Numbered from the stretch's first letter, positions 23,337-35,172 are shown. The stretch is DNA of 64,000 nt from Isoetes taiwanensis (GCA_021234155.1 JAJEKV010000020.1:7300563-7364562); one strand, 5' to 3'. Numbers and translations: made by a program. The notes: generated by a model not told the origin, from the sequence alone.

Positions 23337-23649
23337 GAGTATCTAGAGCTTGATCTTGCTTGTTTACTGTCAATATTTTAATGTTTTCATTGCTTTCTTC
23401 TTCTTCCGCAACCAAAAACCTCTCAATCTGGCACCAATTAAATTTCATTTTATCTTCATCTAACTCGAAAAAGATCTCAAATTACTGTTTCTTGCAATCA
23501 TAAGAGCAAACCCTGCCAAAAAGCTTGATTTCATCTGCAAATGCATCAAAATTTTTTCTGCCCACTCTCGTCCAAATTCAACAGCTGGGACCAAAATTTT
23601 CGGCCGATTAAGTGGGCAAAAAAATCATGCTCTTCTTTCTTAGAACAGG

Positions 23650-24303
23650 TCAGGCTTGGAAGCAGAGGCGTGGCTCGACGAGATGAGCGAGTATGGCAAC
23701 GCCTATGGGATGAAAGACAAGGACAAGGGCAGGGTGGCAACAGCCAATCTGAAGGGAGCAGCACGCATCTGGTGGAAGGGTTATGCCAAGGCCCATGGCT
23801 TAAGCAGAGATGGGTGCAGATTTAAAAAGTTTGCTAAAGCCTTCAAGCGCCATTACGTCCCCAGGGAACACAAGTCCAACATGATGCAGCAGTTCTACAG
23901 GTTGCAGCAAGGGTACAAAACAGTCCAGAAGTACACCGAGGAGTTCATGAGACTAAGGCTGTATGTGCCGAAGTTGAGTGAAAAACACGCAGTGGAGAGC
24001 TACATTGAAGGCCGTAAGTTTGTAAGGGCAATAGATCCCAAGACAGTATCAGAAGCAGAATCCAAAGCAATAAGTTTGCAAGGAATGGGGCCTCAGAACA
24101 GCGGGCAGAAGCAGCAATACTACCAGGATAGAGGCAAGGCAACAGGGAGTTATAGCCCTAGAGCATCCAGCCCAAGTCCAGCTAAATCCCCATATAGTGA
24201 CAACCCGGGAAGACAACAGGAGAGGAAGCAGGTGTCCTTCAAGGACAAGCAGGAAGGGTCGAACTACTCAAAAGCAGTGCGATACAAGCAATTCCCAAAG
24301 TGA
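23650..24303 (+). pseudogene. Ty3/gypsy gag, N-terminally truncated
   Basis: The frame starts abruptly at EAEAWLDEMSEYGNAYG and continues through ARIWWKGYAKAHGLS, HYVPREHKSNMMQQFYRLQQ and YTEEFMRLRLYVP. This is the retrotransposon gag core (typical pattern W-x-F...L..Y.P......F..L.Q....V..Y...F..L). It ends with a basic Ser/Pro-rich linker. A frameshift near 24301 leads into a zinc knuckle, CFRCLQPGHRTANC, at about 24325-24375. Upstream sequence does not continue the gag, so the 5' part is lost at the junction with the LINE. Confidence 0.85.
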
Positions 24304-25755
24304 AGAGACAAGAGTGTATAGAGAAGCAGCTTTGCTTCAGATGCCTCCAACCAGGCCACAGAACGGCGAACTGCCCCTTCGTCATGAGCACAGCGCTAGC
24401 GAAGTTGGGTGAATGGGACACTCCGTCTGATGATGATGGCGAGGCAGCACGCGACTACATTCAGGGTGAGTGACACATTTTTGCTGTCATAGATACAGAA
24501 CAAGTAGAGAACCAGTATAAGGTAATTTCCACAGTAGGGAAGGCCAAGGCCAAGTCTTTCATAGTCCTGATAGACTCGGGAAGTAGCCACAACTTTGCAT
24601 CCCCAAGAATGGTTGATATGTTGAAGTTGAAACCATTGAAGTCCAAGCCGAAGCCCGTAATCTTGGCAAGCGGAGCAGTAAGACATACGCAGGGAAGAGG
24701 ATCAATTTCGACATTGACTTGCCGGGAATTAATATCCCGATGGGGGCAGAAGTAATGGGCATCGACAAGTACGACCTGATAATAGGAATGGAATACCTTG
24801 GACCAGCAGGGGCCATCATTGATTGTGGAAAGTGACCCTCACAACGCCCGACGGCAAAGTCATTGAGATCACAGGTAAAGAAGTTGCTCCCATCATGCAG
24901 TGTATATCTATTAAGAAGCTGCTCAAGTCTATCAAGAGCGAGCAGGTAGCATATATCTTCAAACTTGAGATTGAAGAACCCAAGTCAGAGGAAAGCAAGG
25001 AAGACAAGGTGCTCAGCAAGTTGCCCAAGCAAATAGCCAACTTGATCACGGAATTCCACGATCTCTTCCCAGATGAGATCGAGCAGCTTCCTCCTTACAG
25101 GGGAGTCGAGTGTAAGATAGCACTCGAACCAGGAACCAAGCCGACGAGCAAGGCTCCGTATAGAATGGCGACGCAGGAACTGACGGAGCTAAAGAAGCAA
25201 TTGCAGGAATTGCTCGACCTAGGCTTCATTAGACCTAGCGTCTCACCATTTGGGGCACCCATTCTCTTTGTCAAGAAGAAGGATGGCAGCTTGAGGATGT
25301 GCATAGATTACAGACAGCTGAATAAGCACACCATCAAAAACAAGTACGCGCTCCCCAGATCGGACGACTTGATGGATCAGCTCCAAGGGGCAAAAGTCTT
25401 CTCCAAGATCGACCTAAGGTCAGGTTATCACCAGATCACGATAAAGGAAGAACAAAACGGCCTTCAGGACCAGGTATGGGCATTACGAGTTCACAGTAAT
25501 GCCATTTGGGTTATCAAATGCCCCAGCAACATTCATGAGACTCATGAACGACATCTTCAGGGAGTTCTTGGACACCTTCGTGATAGTGTTCTTTGACGAC
25601 ATTCTGGTGTATAGCAGATCCATTGAAGAACATGCACAACACGTAAGAAGGGTGCTCGAGAAGTTGAGAAGGCACCAGTTGTACGCCAAGTTGTCGAAGT
25701 GCCACTTCGCAACAGAGAAGGTGGAATACTTGGGTGCGCAGCTAAGAATCCCATA
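24304..25755 (+). pseudogene. Ty3/gypsy protease and reverse transcriptase, truncated
   Basis: After the zinc knuckle, the aspartic protease active site appears as VLIDSGSSHNFASP (24560-24605). The reverse transcriptase begins in the 24823-25596 frame ([39 protein letters not shown]) and continues, after a frameshift near 25460, through [20 protein letters not shown] and the catalytic FFDDILVYS. It stops at [11 protein letters not shown], where RNase H and integrase should follow. At 25755 the sequence changes to the opposite-strand gag of another element. It is the same family as the element at 53830-58262, since the blocks align almost residue for residue. Confidence 0.88.
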
Positions 25756-26096
25756 ACTGTAGGGGGACTCCTCTTTTTCCCTGAGAAAGTCGGCATGCCC
25801 TCCACTTTCTGCAGCCATTTAATCCTGGCAGAAGCACTAACTGGATTAGGAGAATTTGGCGGGGAATTCGCAGGCGGCGGCGGATTAACAGGTGGAGGTT
25901 GATTTGGAAGTGGAGGCTGGGAGTTGCTAGGTAAGAATCCGTAGAGCAAAGCTATTTGCTCCAACTTGGTTTGATAATCTTGCTCAGATATAGGCGGTGG
26001 CAAAGCGATTTGATTAGCAATTTGCTTGGCTATAAAATCTGCAGTTCTTAATGCCTGCTGGTACTGCTGATCAGAGATATTAAAGTGGTTGGCCAT
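25756..26096 (-). pseudogene. Gag-like N-terminus of a second retroelement, opposite orientation
   Basis: The minus-strand ATG at 26094-26096 lies about 27 bp inside a primer-binding site. It opens a frame that reads MANHFNISDQQYQQALRTAD, then a proline-rich linker (PPPANSPPNSPNP), then RIKWLQKVEGMPTFSG, a common start of the folded gag domain. The frame is cut at the junction with the plus-strand RT fragment near 25755, so only the first ~110 residues survive. Confidence 0.65.
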
Positions 26097-26122
26097 TGCA
26101 CAGGATATGGAATAGAATCTAG

Positions 26123-26134
26123 GCTCTGATACCA
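26123..26134 (-). other. Primer-binding site (tRNA-iMet type)
   Basis: The minus strand reads TGGTATCAGAGC, the standard plant LTR-retrotransposon primer-binding site complementary to the 3' end of initiator Met-tRNA. It sits directly before the gag-like ATG at 26096. The same site occurs at 37439-37450. Confidence 0.85.
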
Positions 26135-26136
26135 CT

Positions 26137-26960
26137 TGATACAATTGAAGAGTTTGCAATAATGAACAACCTCAACTTATAGCCACAAGATAAGCAAAAG
26201 GAAATAAATTCAGTATTCAGAGATATACAATCGGCTTAGAGCTGTAACAACTTGATAAGAGCTCCCTTATCCACCCAACCGGGTTCAAGCATGCACAGGA
26301 AATCGTTATCCTGTCACCATCAAGAATCTTCTCTTAACAGCAGCAAGGCGGTACTGGCAAGGACTATGGCTGATATGGCAGTAATCTAGCGTAGGGCCAA
26401 AAGCGGATAGCAGGGCTAGGTAGGAAGCTTTAGGCAATAACAGGGCGTAGCAGGCCTGGGTCGACTGATTGAATGCTAGCTTTCTCACTTATTTATACAG
26501 ACTAAAAGGCCTACTTCTGGATTGCCTTTCTTACTGCTGATAATAGCTTCTTTAGAAAAAAGGCAAGGAGAATCAAATAAAGGATCCATGATTAGTTGAG
26601 AATAGCTAAAAACTAGCAAATGGGAGCAGCTCGGCTTTATTTAGAAAGGATCCGACAGCGTTCCAGCAAATCCGGCAGCCTTCGTTGCTCTGTGCCGATA
26701 TTGATCCAACAATTTCGGCAGCCCGTTATCAGCCGCATTATGACTTTTAACAAATATATTTTCTCTAATGGTTTCCATACGCCCTTGCCATTAAACCCTT
26801 GCTGGCTTGAACCACGCCCCCGAGCCGCTCTGATCAGAGCACTTGTAGATACTAAAGCTGTTGGTCTACTTATTAACATATCAGAGAGAAATTTAATTAA
26901 AAGATCGAAAAGCTTGGACTAGCTAGAGATGAGAATTGTGTATGAATCAAATCAAAATTG
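26137..26960 (-). mobile_element. Probable LTR adjoining the primer-binding site (outer end not found)
   Basis: By position this should be the 5' LTR of the element whose gag begins at 26096. On the plus strand its inner end would start TGATACAATTG at 26137. I found no matching TG...CA partner or target duplication further right, so the LTR may be truncated. No coding capacity is seen. Confidence 0.45.
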
Positions 26961-29505
26961 TATATACACAGGTGTTATCCATGGATAAAGGATTCGAATC
27001 GTACCATTAGCGACAAATTTATTATATATTTATAATTGGGAGTGCTAATTAGGGCTATGGCATAGACATGGCCGAAGGCCAATAAATAATAGCATAAGAA
27101 AATGACATCGAGAGCTTGGTCCGGCGCGATGCTACATGGGAATTGGAGGCTGAGGTGGTTGTTGAGGACGAAGCAATGAGACGCCGGGCTGATGGTGACG
27201 ACAATTGATGATGCAATCGCTGTCAAGAGGTGGTCGCCAAGGGCATTGACACGAGGAATTGCATGTTCATCCATGAAGCGATGCCATGGCCTAGATGTGT
27301 TATACAGTTCGGCAGGTAATCGTGCAGTGACACGAGTATAGAGAGGCCAGAAAAGGCCAAACTTATTGATGAAGGGTGTGGGGTCTATGTGAAAGGTGCA
27401 TAGGACATCTAATCTGCTGACTACCAAGATAGGCTATTGTAGTTGGCATGGCAAAATACAACATGATAGACACGAAAGGATAGATATCCAACATGATACC
27501 TGCTTGGATGAGGAACGAAAGGATAGATATCCAACATGATACCTGCTTGGATGAGGAAGAGTTGAAGTCAATGGGTTACGCAGAGTTATAATTTTAAACG
27601 TCTAGGGCTAGAACATCAATGCAAGTCGGGATGGCAGGAAATTAACTATCTGGGGAATACCAGACGTGGGGGTTTAGATAGAATTAGAAAACGCAAGGCA
27701 GGTGCCGTGATGACTCTAGATAACTTACAATCCCTAAATCAGAACATGACTATGGCTTATGGAGGTATGCCAAGTCATTTGTAATGCCAGCATAGCGGCA
27801 TCGGACGTCAACACAAAGGGACGCAACATCCAACATTTCTAAGGTGGATAACGACGGTCGGACGGTAAATGATAACCCCCAATGATATGCTGGTTAAAAA
27901 AGATACAGGGAAATTTAAAGACATAGCTACAGCGTTAGGGCATAGATTATTGTATCATATGATATAAATAGTAGGTTAAAAGCCAACAAGAGGGTTAAAA
28001 GATATCTGAAGGAGTGAATGGGTCAGTGACCCTACGGAGGACGGCTCACAACCAAAGGGGACGTAGAGAACATATTAAAGAAGAAGATGAAAATAAAGGA
28101 GTACGATTCATAATGGGGAGGCCACCTGGTTGGGAGGTTACTACCTGCACAACTTTGGGGATGAGTTACTAACGTAAGGGTGATGGCACAACAGTGGCAT
28201 GACATCAACATAGAAGAATGTAAGAAATAACAATTCAAAGATCTACGAGGATGCTAAAGCATAGGGTTCCAATGATATGTGGGGTAAAAGTCATAGAGAA
28301 ATTTGAGCGCCTAACTGTAACCTTGGAACATAGACTTATGGATCATATAGCGGTAATTTAGAAGATAACAAGAGGGTGAAAGAAGATCTGAAAGGCTAAA
28401 TTATTTGATGATCCTACGGATGAAGAATTTATATATGTTATAACAAGCGTACCAGTGATGAACAACTTTGGGAGTAAGAAGCAACACGTTTCAAGGCCAT
28501 GGTAAAGGAGATCGATAATAGTCGCGAGAAGGTAGCAAAGAAGAAGACGAAATTAATGGACTATTATTCATTACGTGTGGGCTACCAGTTGGAAAGGGAG
28601 TAGGGGGGTTTGAAAAACTGACGAAGACTTAAATATGGGCCTTAGGGATAAAAGAATTTCAATTTCTAGTATAACATGGCAAACAATAATTTTACAAGGA
28701 CCCTAAGCGTAGAAGGAGTCGTTCTAGAAGGGTGCCTAATTGGTACTAACATTTGGGACTATTGTTCTAATTTTCTTGGGTAAATTTAATGACCCTAAGA
28801 CACTAAGATAATGGTTGGAAGGAGTTTGCCCTAATAAAATTTAGATATCCTTGAAGATGTTGATGAGTCAAGAATGGTGGCAGACATTCAAGTCTTAGGG
28901 TAGAACAACTTGAAAAGAGGTTTGGCCATCGCAAGTTAACAGGCATGTGATACAGATATATATAATCACTGCGATATATGTGGTGAAGGGTGGTACAAGC
29001 TGATACTAAAGTTTACGCACTAGATAGATTCGAGTGAGGTGTTGACACGGCTGTGGGAGTTCGAAATCAAGCAATCACTATGTGTTGTCGTGACCTGGGG
29101 AAGGGAGTTTTTCTCTCCCCCTCTCTCTCTTTTTTTTTTTTTTTTTTTTTACGAGCACGAAGAAGAAAAGTAGTGAAGGGTGATGGTACAATTTACAAAC
29201 CCAAGGCCTAGAGGGTTGCTGCATGGCAGTGTCTAGTTGGTTGGGTCAAGAGAGGTCTATTCTCTGAGAAGTAAGGCGAGTCAAGGCTTAGAGACTAAAA
29301 GAAACAGCATTAGGTATGGTTGGCTCTATAGCCTAACATGTGAAGTCGAATAAAATCGCATTTAAAGCAGATGAAGGTACTAGAGATTAAACTAAGGCAG
29401 GGTTGAAAGAATTTTGCTACCAAGGCATCTACTAGAGAAAAATTATTTAAACATCAGTACTGGAGAATTCCGTACTTCAAGGGTATTGCTGCGAGCGAAC
29501 GCTTA
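26961..29505. repeat. Unassigned decayed DNA with internal duplications
   Basis: No readable protein. A 43-bp unit is repeated twice at 27472-27557 (both start ACGAAAGGATAGATATCC). Two diverged ~380-bp blocks follow one another, at about 27880-28260 and 28262-28600. They share CCAATGATATG, a TTAAAGA/GAGAAATTT block, AACAAGAGGGT and GATCCTACGGA. A pyrimidine run ending in about 22 T's lies at 29118-29150. Confidence 0.5.
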
Positions 29506-30530
29506 TCAAAGGGGACAGCAGACTAGGCCAGACCATTTGAGAGATAAATTGGACTCTTTTTCATAAGCATCCATGAAGGGGATAGATAAAGGAATATCTC
29601 TGGAAAGATTAAGTTGGACAAATGATCTCGAGGATCTAGGAGAGTACTCAGTTGATATGTAAGTTTCAAAGGAATTAGAGAGTACTCGAAAGCATTCTTC
29701 ATCCCAAAAAATTGGATTAAATCCATGCAGAGAGATAGAAGCAATACATAAACTGTTCATCTTTTCATTGTCCATTCAGGATGCCATTTCAAAAAAAGTT
29801 AGATAGAAGATCTCATAGGTTAGAGGGCCATAGTTCAAGAAGAAACTTGTAGACCTAGAGTTACAACATTCAAGCATAATATATGGGTAACTAAGCCAGT
29901 AAATAACATTAATATCCCTTTATAAAGAGAAGAGAAGAAAGACCATAATATATCCAGCTTAACACCACACTTATTTATTTTGACAATGACAGCAAATTGA
30001 GACAAAGCCTTGATTTTGGAATGAACAACAAGAAGATTTAAAGAAATACCATGGTAGAGATCCATCTTTCTATCTCCTTGAGGTCATGGTCATGTCTTCA
30101 AAGCAGCATCCAAACATTCATCCGAGTGGATTTCTTGAAGAGGCTTTGGCACTCCATGAAGCTCATGAATACCAAGGGAAGGATTAATAGGATGGTAAGC
30201 ATCAAAAAGATTAGGATCAGCTGAGAGGTTGTCCCAAATAGGAACTTTGTATGATGGGATCCATACTTGAAATATCAGGAAGCAGACTTGAAAACTTCCC
30301 AAAAAGGAAGAAATCTTTCGAATTTTCATGGAAGGAAACAAGATGATGAAGAAGACGAAAGCAATCTCCAGGAGGCAAATTGGAGAAAGCATGAAGAATG
30401 GCCAAATTTTTAGAGTTTAAAGTGAAATTAGGGGCCACAGAGGCGTCGAAAAAAATATGGCAAAAGAAGTGGAAGGGGAAAAATATAACAGATGAAACAA
30501 AAGAATCACAGAAAAGAGCCAATTATCTAA
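29506..30530 (-). pseudogene. Coding-like minus-strand relic, possibly LINE ORF1
   Basis: Several minus-strand frames look protein-like but are broken. 29506-29775 includes SRDIPLSIPFMDAYEKESNL followed by SLKWSGLVC. This resembles the D-L-P...I...L.Y...P..C end of the DUF4283/zinc-knuckle region of plant LINE ORF1 proteins. 30090-30522 includes AFSNLPPGDCFRLLHHLVSF and PSLGIHELHGVPKPLQEIHS. The assignment is tentative. Confidence 0.27.
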
Positions 30531-30972
30531 CAGAGATTGGATATCCATCTATCATGATGCATCAGATACTGAATGGATAGAAATAAGCAACAGAAATGGC
30601 CATAAACCAAATAATTTATGCTGCATACAATTTGATTATGATCTTCTCATCTGTCCACTCACAATTAACGCGAAAAAATTCCGTATCCGAAGTATTCCTG
30701 TTGTCAAATTATTCTTCTAACCAAATCTATAATTTCTATCTCAAATTCTACACATCTTAGAGCAAAAGAATACTCTAGCGGAGAAAATACTGACTTGTGA
30801 TTAAAGAGGTCCAGAGCTTAGAAGGAGTTCCAAAAATATAACCACAAGTAAGTCTCTTGACCTAGCAGGAGTTTTGCAGTATCCTACGCTAGAGCAATAG
30901 ACGACCCAGTTGATTGAGGTGCTCGAGGTGCCTGTCGAAAGGATCTTTGGGAAAAGCTGCCCTCGATGGACC

Positions 30973-31338
30973 TCAGGGACCACAACCTTCTCGGGTAACT
31001 AGTGGTTTGATGCTGACTGCAAGAAACTCAAATGTTGGCTTCGCCATATCATAGATCCCGCTATACGCCCGCACACGGCCAGGCAGTACATCGCTTTTCT
31101 CAAGGCTAAGAAAGCCAAGTACATCACGAGACATCAAAGAGAAATGTTCTACCTCCTGGATTGTCATCCCAGGACCTTTTAGTGGAGGAAAAGGAGAGCT
31201 CAGTGGCTGGCCAGATAGAATACGCAGGAGTACATGTGTATACAGGTACAAACAGAAGCAGATTGCCATAGCTTGAGGCAGTACCTTGACGCTTGTTTCC
31301 TCAATAAGCCTTGGGATGCCATTTCTTGAACAGATCAA
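30973..31338 (-). CDS. Uncharacterised 121-codon frame
   Basis: A minus-strand frame has balanced composition, including PPLKGPGMTIQEVEHFSLMS and RDVLGFLSLEKSDVLPGRVR. An upstream hydrophobic stretch (MAICFCLYLYTHVLLRIL) could be a membrane segment. There is no recognisable family and no confirmed splice structure. It may be a fragment of a gene or transposon. Confidence 0.28.
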   Translation of the reverse strand: MICSRNGIPRLIEETSVKVLPQAMAICFCLYLYTHVLLRILSGQPLSSPFPPLKGPGMTIQEVEHFSLMSRDVLGFLSLEKSDVLPGRVRAYSGIYDMAKPTFEFLAVSIKPLVTREGCGP

Positions 31339-31399
31339 GGAAGTACATTATCAGCACCACATAAATTCTACATTATAATGAGGCCCACAACGTTACCCA

Positions 31400-31930
31400 C
31401 GTACCCGTCTGCCGATAAAGAAGTGCAAACTCATTTCCTCAATTCGCACAGGCGCATATCGTCTTAGAATCGAGACAGACAAATGGATTGGGGAGCCATG
31501 CTAGGACAAGGTTTGTCAGTGTTCCCAGGGGAAGCTGTTGAAGATGAGTGCCATACTCGATGGAGTTGTCCAGCATATGAACAAATCCGGACATGTTACG
31601 ATGCGTTGGTCAAGCCCGACAAGTTGATGCATGCGCTATTAAACATACCGTCGATACTGATGTTGGGGTCATACTTTCAGGAGGTCTTAGATATGTGGGT
31701 TCAGCTATGGCCTTGTACACTCAGCTAATATATACATATGTTTCATGATATATATTCGTATATTGTACAGTTCATCTTATCACTGCCACGGTATTTTCTT
31801 CGAAAACCCTTCGGGACAGGGTCTTTTAATCTGAATAATAATAAGTGTTGCACATCTTTATTGGGTTCCATAGCCGATTGATCTCTATGAATGATAAAAT
31901 CAATTCGATTCAATTCAATTTAATTTTTTG
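31400..31930 (+). mobile_element. LINE 3' end with AATTC-rich microsatellite tail
   Basis: The frame 31483-31728 ends a LINE ORF2: GEAVEDECHTRWSCPAYEQI followed by a helical tail ending in CTLS and a stop. Upstream, in another frame, is SLRIETDKWIG, also typical of that region. About 70 bp after the stop come CGAAAACCCTTCGGGACAGG and GTCTTTTAATC, then TTGGGTTCCATAGCCGATTG and ATCTCTATGAATGATAAAATC, and finally a TTCGATTCAATTCAATTTAATT tail. This links the free-standing retroposon 3' ends at 44605, 45050 and 49538 to a LINE. Confidence 0.72.
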
Positions 31931-32829
31931 TGTAAATGCTAATCCCGCTAGCTAAGCTGGATAATTTAGACCATAACTTATGCCCAATAAGTTATCCACC
32001 TCATAATCTCTTACTTATAAATGAAAATTTTACATGCAATAAAACTGAGTGGGAAGAACATGTGTGCCTCTCATATACTAGAATCTAATTGAATATTTAA
32101 TGCGTTGGAGAACAATTGGTATTTTAGTATATGCTACAAGTGCTCTTCTTCTTCATCCTACAAAATATAACAATTTACGGTATATATGCTGGACTTTTTC
32201 TAGTGCTGCTAACAAATGTTTCTAAAATTTGCCTCTCTTGATGCAATAACTTGATTGATGAATCCACACTAGGGAATGTAAAAGTTAGAATTGTCTAAAA
32301 CAAAATTGGAAACTTCAAGTTATAGTGTTTAAAATAAGTGTTTGAAAAAACAACTAAAAAATTCATAACTTCTAAACGAACTCCGGGTTTAATCTTGTTG
32401 GAAAGGTCTTATCAGAATCAACAATGTTTCTGTAAGATAACTTTTGAGTTTAATGAGCCACAAAAACTATACTACTATATTCATCAAAATGCCCTTCGTT
32501 TTGGAGGGCATTTACGTCTTTTAGAAAAAAGTGGGCGCATTTTGGGGCCATTTTCCTTCTTTTTTTTTTAAGAATGTAAGTTTTTATGTAGACGCTGACA
32601 TGTTTTTTTATATCACATCTTCACTTTAACCTAACATTCTTGTACTTAACACTAGAGTTGTTATTGGAACCATCCCAGATTCATGAACCAGAAGTGGTGC
32701 ATCATACCCCCTTTCATTTAATCCCATAATTCTTGTCAACTATTTCACCATATGGAATTTGGATTGTAAGCCCTTATTACCAATTTGATTGGCAACAACA
32801 TTCTAAAATTCCAAAACAAGTGGATTTAC
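31931..32829. other. No gene seen
   Basis: AT-rich flank of the histone-like cassette. It contains short open frames and a poly-T run near 32560. No LTR or inverted-repeat terminus of the cassette could be recognised here. Confidence 0.5.
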
Positions 32830-33171
32830 CTATGTCAAATGGAAATCCGAGACCGAGCTTGAGTCGGAGGTTTCTGTACTAGGAGACCTCCTTCTCTTAC
32901 TTCTCTTCTTATCCTTCCCCGACTTTCGAGGTGTTGTTTGCGGCCCGGCTGATGCTTGTGCCGCTAGTAGAGCCTTTATCTGGTCGAGTTCGGTTCTCAT
33001 TTGCGACATCTCCTCTTCTGGGGTCATGGGACCAAATGCATCGAATAGGTTCCTTGGAATGGGTTGCCTGTCAGGGGTCTCTTCGTCTCTCTTGGGCCTC
33101 CTGTTTTGTTCGACTGTTCTTTGTTCTCTATCTGCATACACCATTGACCATGGCCTTACAGTTAGATTCAT
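32830..33171 (-). CDS. Small basic protein of the H3-like cassette (ORF C)
   Basis: A 113-codon minus-strand frame 3' of the 503-codon frame. It encodes a polar protein with an acidic/helical middle (TPEEEMSQMRTELDQIKALL, a likely short coiled coil), a strongly basic segment (KSGKDKKRSKRRRSPS, a plausible nuclear localisation signal), and a Ser/Thr-rich end. No TATA box or palindrome of its own is seen, and it could be a further exon of the larger frame. The start is uncertain: the first ATG is preceded by an AT-rich, intron-like stretch (33172-33260). No family is recognised. Confidence 0.45.
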   Translation of the reverse strand: MNLTVRPWSMVYADREQRTVEQNRRPKRDEETPDRQPIPRNLFDAFGPMTPEEEMSQMRTELDQIKALLAAQASAGPQTTPRKSGKDKKRSKRRRSPSTETSDSSSVSDFHLT

Positions 33172-33260
33172 TTACTTTATTGTATACATGTATTTGCCGA
33201 TATAATTTTTGGAACCAAATACAATCAAAGTAATTTGATATTGGCAACAAAATATTTTTA

Positions 33261-34813
33261 TTATATAATATTTTTAGATACAAGTCCTCCGGGATCAAGA
33301 GTTTGGCTATTCTTGAAATCGCCGGTAGGATGGTTATCCTCAAGAAATTTCTTAACTTGGGCCGTTCCTACCGAGCGTCCCAAGTTCCTGAGGATATCGG
33401 TTGACGTTTTGCCATGCAAGGCTGTCACCAATTCCTCTACTCTGCGGTCGGAGGTGTAGGCCGCGGTTACTGCTAATTTTTCCTGCCGTCGGTAGGGCAC
33501 AGCGAAGTCAAAGATGTCAAGTGCTATCGCTCTCTTGACTAAGACAGCATAGTCAATGTTTGCAGCCATCCGAGCATGCATGCCAAAGCCAGAGAGTGCA
33601 ATGAGCATAAACACTCCTTCTTCGCCCTGGGGACTGAATTTGCGGTGTATTACTGCTATTCTCCCATCCAGTAGCAGGGGAAGGTAGTACCTCAACGACC
33701 TATCATTGTGTGTCGTTGATGACTCGTCACCTGCTTGGCCTCCAGCTCTATGTCTTCCGGCGTATTCATCGACCTCTACCTCAGTGATTTCTCTGTAATC
33801 TCTGATTGTCGATGAAACTCGCTTGATATCGATTCCTGCTCCTCTTGTGCGAGCTGGTGTCGAAGAGCTCGGCATCAAAATGCTCGTGGTCTTGCCACGG
33901 ATCCCCATCCATTCCTGGATGGCATAGAACTCCTCCTCAGATGGCAGTTCTCGAGCTTCCATTATTTGCCTTATGTTGCTGTACGCTTGGATGTCCGAAG
34001 TCGACTCCCCTGTATAGGTATCGGCTTCTCTCACTTGAAGCGGGAAGTCTGAGACTCCCCGAACAATGAAATCATCTAGGTCTGATTGCTGCCGTAGTTG
34101 GTGTAGCAACTCGTCAAGTCGGAGTTCTCTCTCCCTGCATTCAGGGAGATTCTGGATATCGCTGAGGAGCAGGTACTCCTCACCGTCAATGATGATGGGG
34201 GCTAGGCTGCCTAGCCCAAGTGGGGGAGCGACTCTGAGGGTCTGCCGGCTTCGCTGAAAGTTGGTTAACTCCTCTTCTGCTAGCCGCTGTTCTTCTATTG
34301 GGTCGAGCTCCACGTATTGATCATCTTCTGATTCTTCTTCTTCTGTTCTTCCTTCTTGCTCTCGCTGGTACTGCAAAAATAGCTGGTCTGCGGCTGAGGA
34401 TGCTATGGGGTCCACCTCCATGGGAGGAATAGAGGTTTCCCCCATTGGGTTTTCAGCACGGTGGGAAAGGAATATGGCCAAGGCGGCGGTGTAGGAAAAA
34501 TACTTGGTCCTGTCAACTGTCAGGACCATGTAATCTGGCAACCTCTGTGCCTTGTTGGTCAAGTACTTGGCAATGTTCGGGACATCACCCAAGGCTGCTT
34601 GAAGGGATGGGCGAGGAACAAAATAGCCTGTACAAGGGGGAAGCTGCACTAGGGACTGACCTACCCTAGCTTGGCCTATATGCCGGTGTTGCATGCAGAG
34701 TTGCTTGGACATCAATCTCTTTCTGGAAAAGTTGGAAGATGGTGTTGACATTGGTCTCAGCTGCATGTGCACTGGCGCGGTACCATTGCATGTTCAAAGT
34801 CAGCAGTTGCCAT
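33261..34813 (-). CDS. Unrecognised ~500-residue protein of the H3-like cassette (ORF B)
   Basis: The minus strand is open for 503 codons from 34772 to a TAA at 33261. The likely initiator is further up, ATG at 34811-34813, about 115 bp below the TATA box. It starts MATADFEHAM but then runs out of frame, and the intervening ~45 codons read best in a third frame (MQWYRASAHAAETNVNTIF). One or two small indels therefore seem to have broken the N-terminus in this copy. The protein has an N-terminal globular-looking part (LPPCTGYFVPRPSLQAALGD), an acidic middle (EEEESEDDQYVELDPIEEQR), then helical segments (PECRERELRLDELLHQLRQQ). A compact C-terminal domain follows, including SLRYYLPLLLDGRIAVIHRK and SGFGMHARMAANIDYAVLVK. 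I recognise no family. Its promoter architecture is shared with the H3-like gene. Confidence 0.6.
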
Positions 34814-34926
34814 TGCTTTGGGGAAGATGTGAATAACAAACAGATGCAAGAGCGCCTATGGGAGCTGGGAAATCGCCTAGAGGGTCGAGAGCAGACTTGT
34901 AGGGTGCCAAGTGGGAAATGGGGGTC

Positions 34927-34934
34927 TATTTATA
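34927..34934 (-). promoter_or_regulatory. TATA box of ORF B
   Basis: The minus strand reads CCTATAAATAGACCCCC, almost identical in context to the TATA box of the H3-like gene (CTATAAATAGACC at 36855-36862). It lies about 115 bp before the ATG at 34813 and about 170 bp below the first palindrome. Confidence 0.65.
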
Positions 34935-35104
34935 GGCAAGTGAAAAGCCCTAATTTTTGGGTGACTTAGAAATTTATGGGGGTTCGGCAATTCTGACCTA
35001 TTAGGAGGTCCAAATGAGGATTTGAAGGCTACTTTTGGGGTTTGAGCACTATTGCAACAAACTGGAGGTCATTTGGATATGGCATGGTGGAGAAAATGCT
35101 AAGA

Positions 35105-35172
35105 GGTCTCACACGTTGCGCCTAGATCAAAAATGGGAGTTTCATTTTTGCTCCTGGCATGACGTGTGAGAC
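35105..35172 (-). promoter_or_regulatory. 67-bp palindromic element P1 (upstream of ORF B)
   Basis: The ends are GGTCTCACACGT and ACGTGTGAGAC, a perfect 11-bp inverted repeat. The inner parts TGCGCC.AG and CTGGCATG/CTGGCGCG extend the arms imperfectly, and the centre (AAAAATG...CATTTTT) is again inverted. The same element occurs at 35306, 36962 and 37177. The arms contain the core ACGTG (bZIP-type) and TGTCTC/GAGACA (auxin-response-type) hexamers, which may be coincidental. Confidence 0.8.

Noticed and set aside
33261-34772. ORF B as an endogenous viral nucleocapsid or coat protein
   Set aside because: Size and helical C-terminal domain are suggestive, but I see no diagnostic motif and will not assign a virus family without a profile match.
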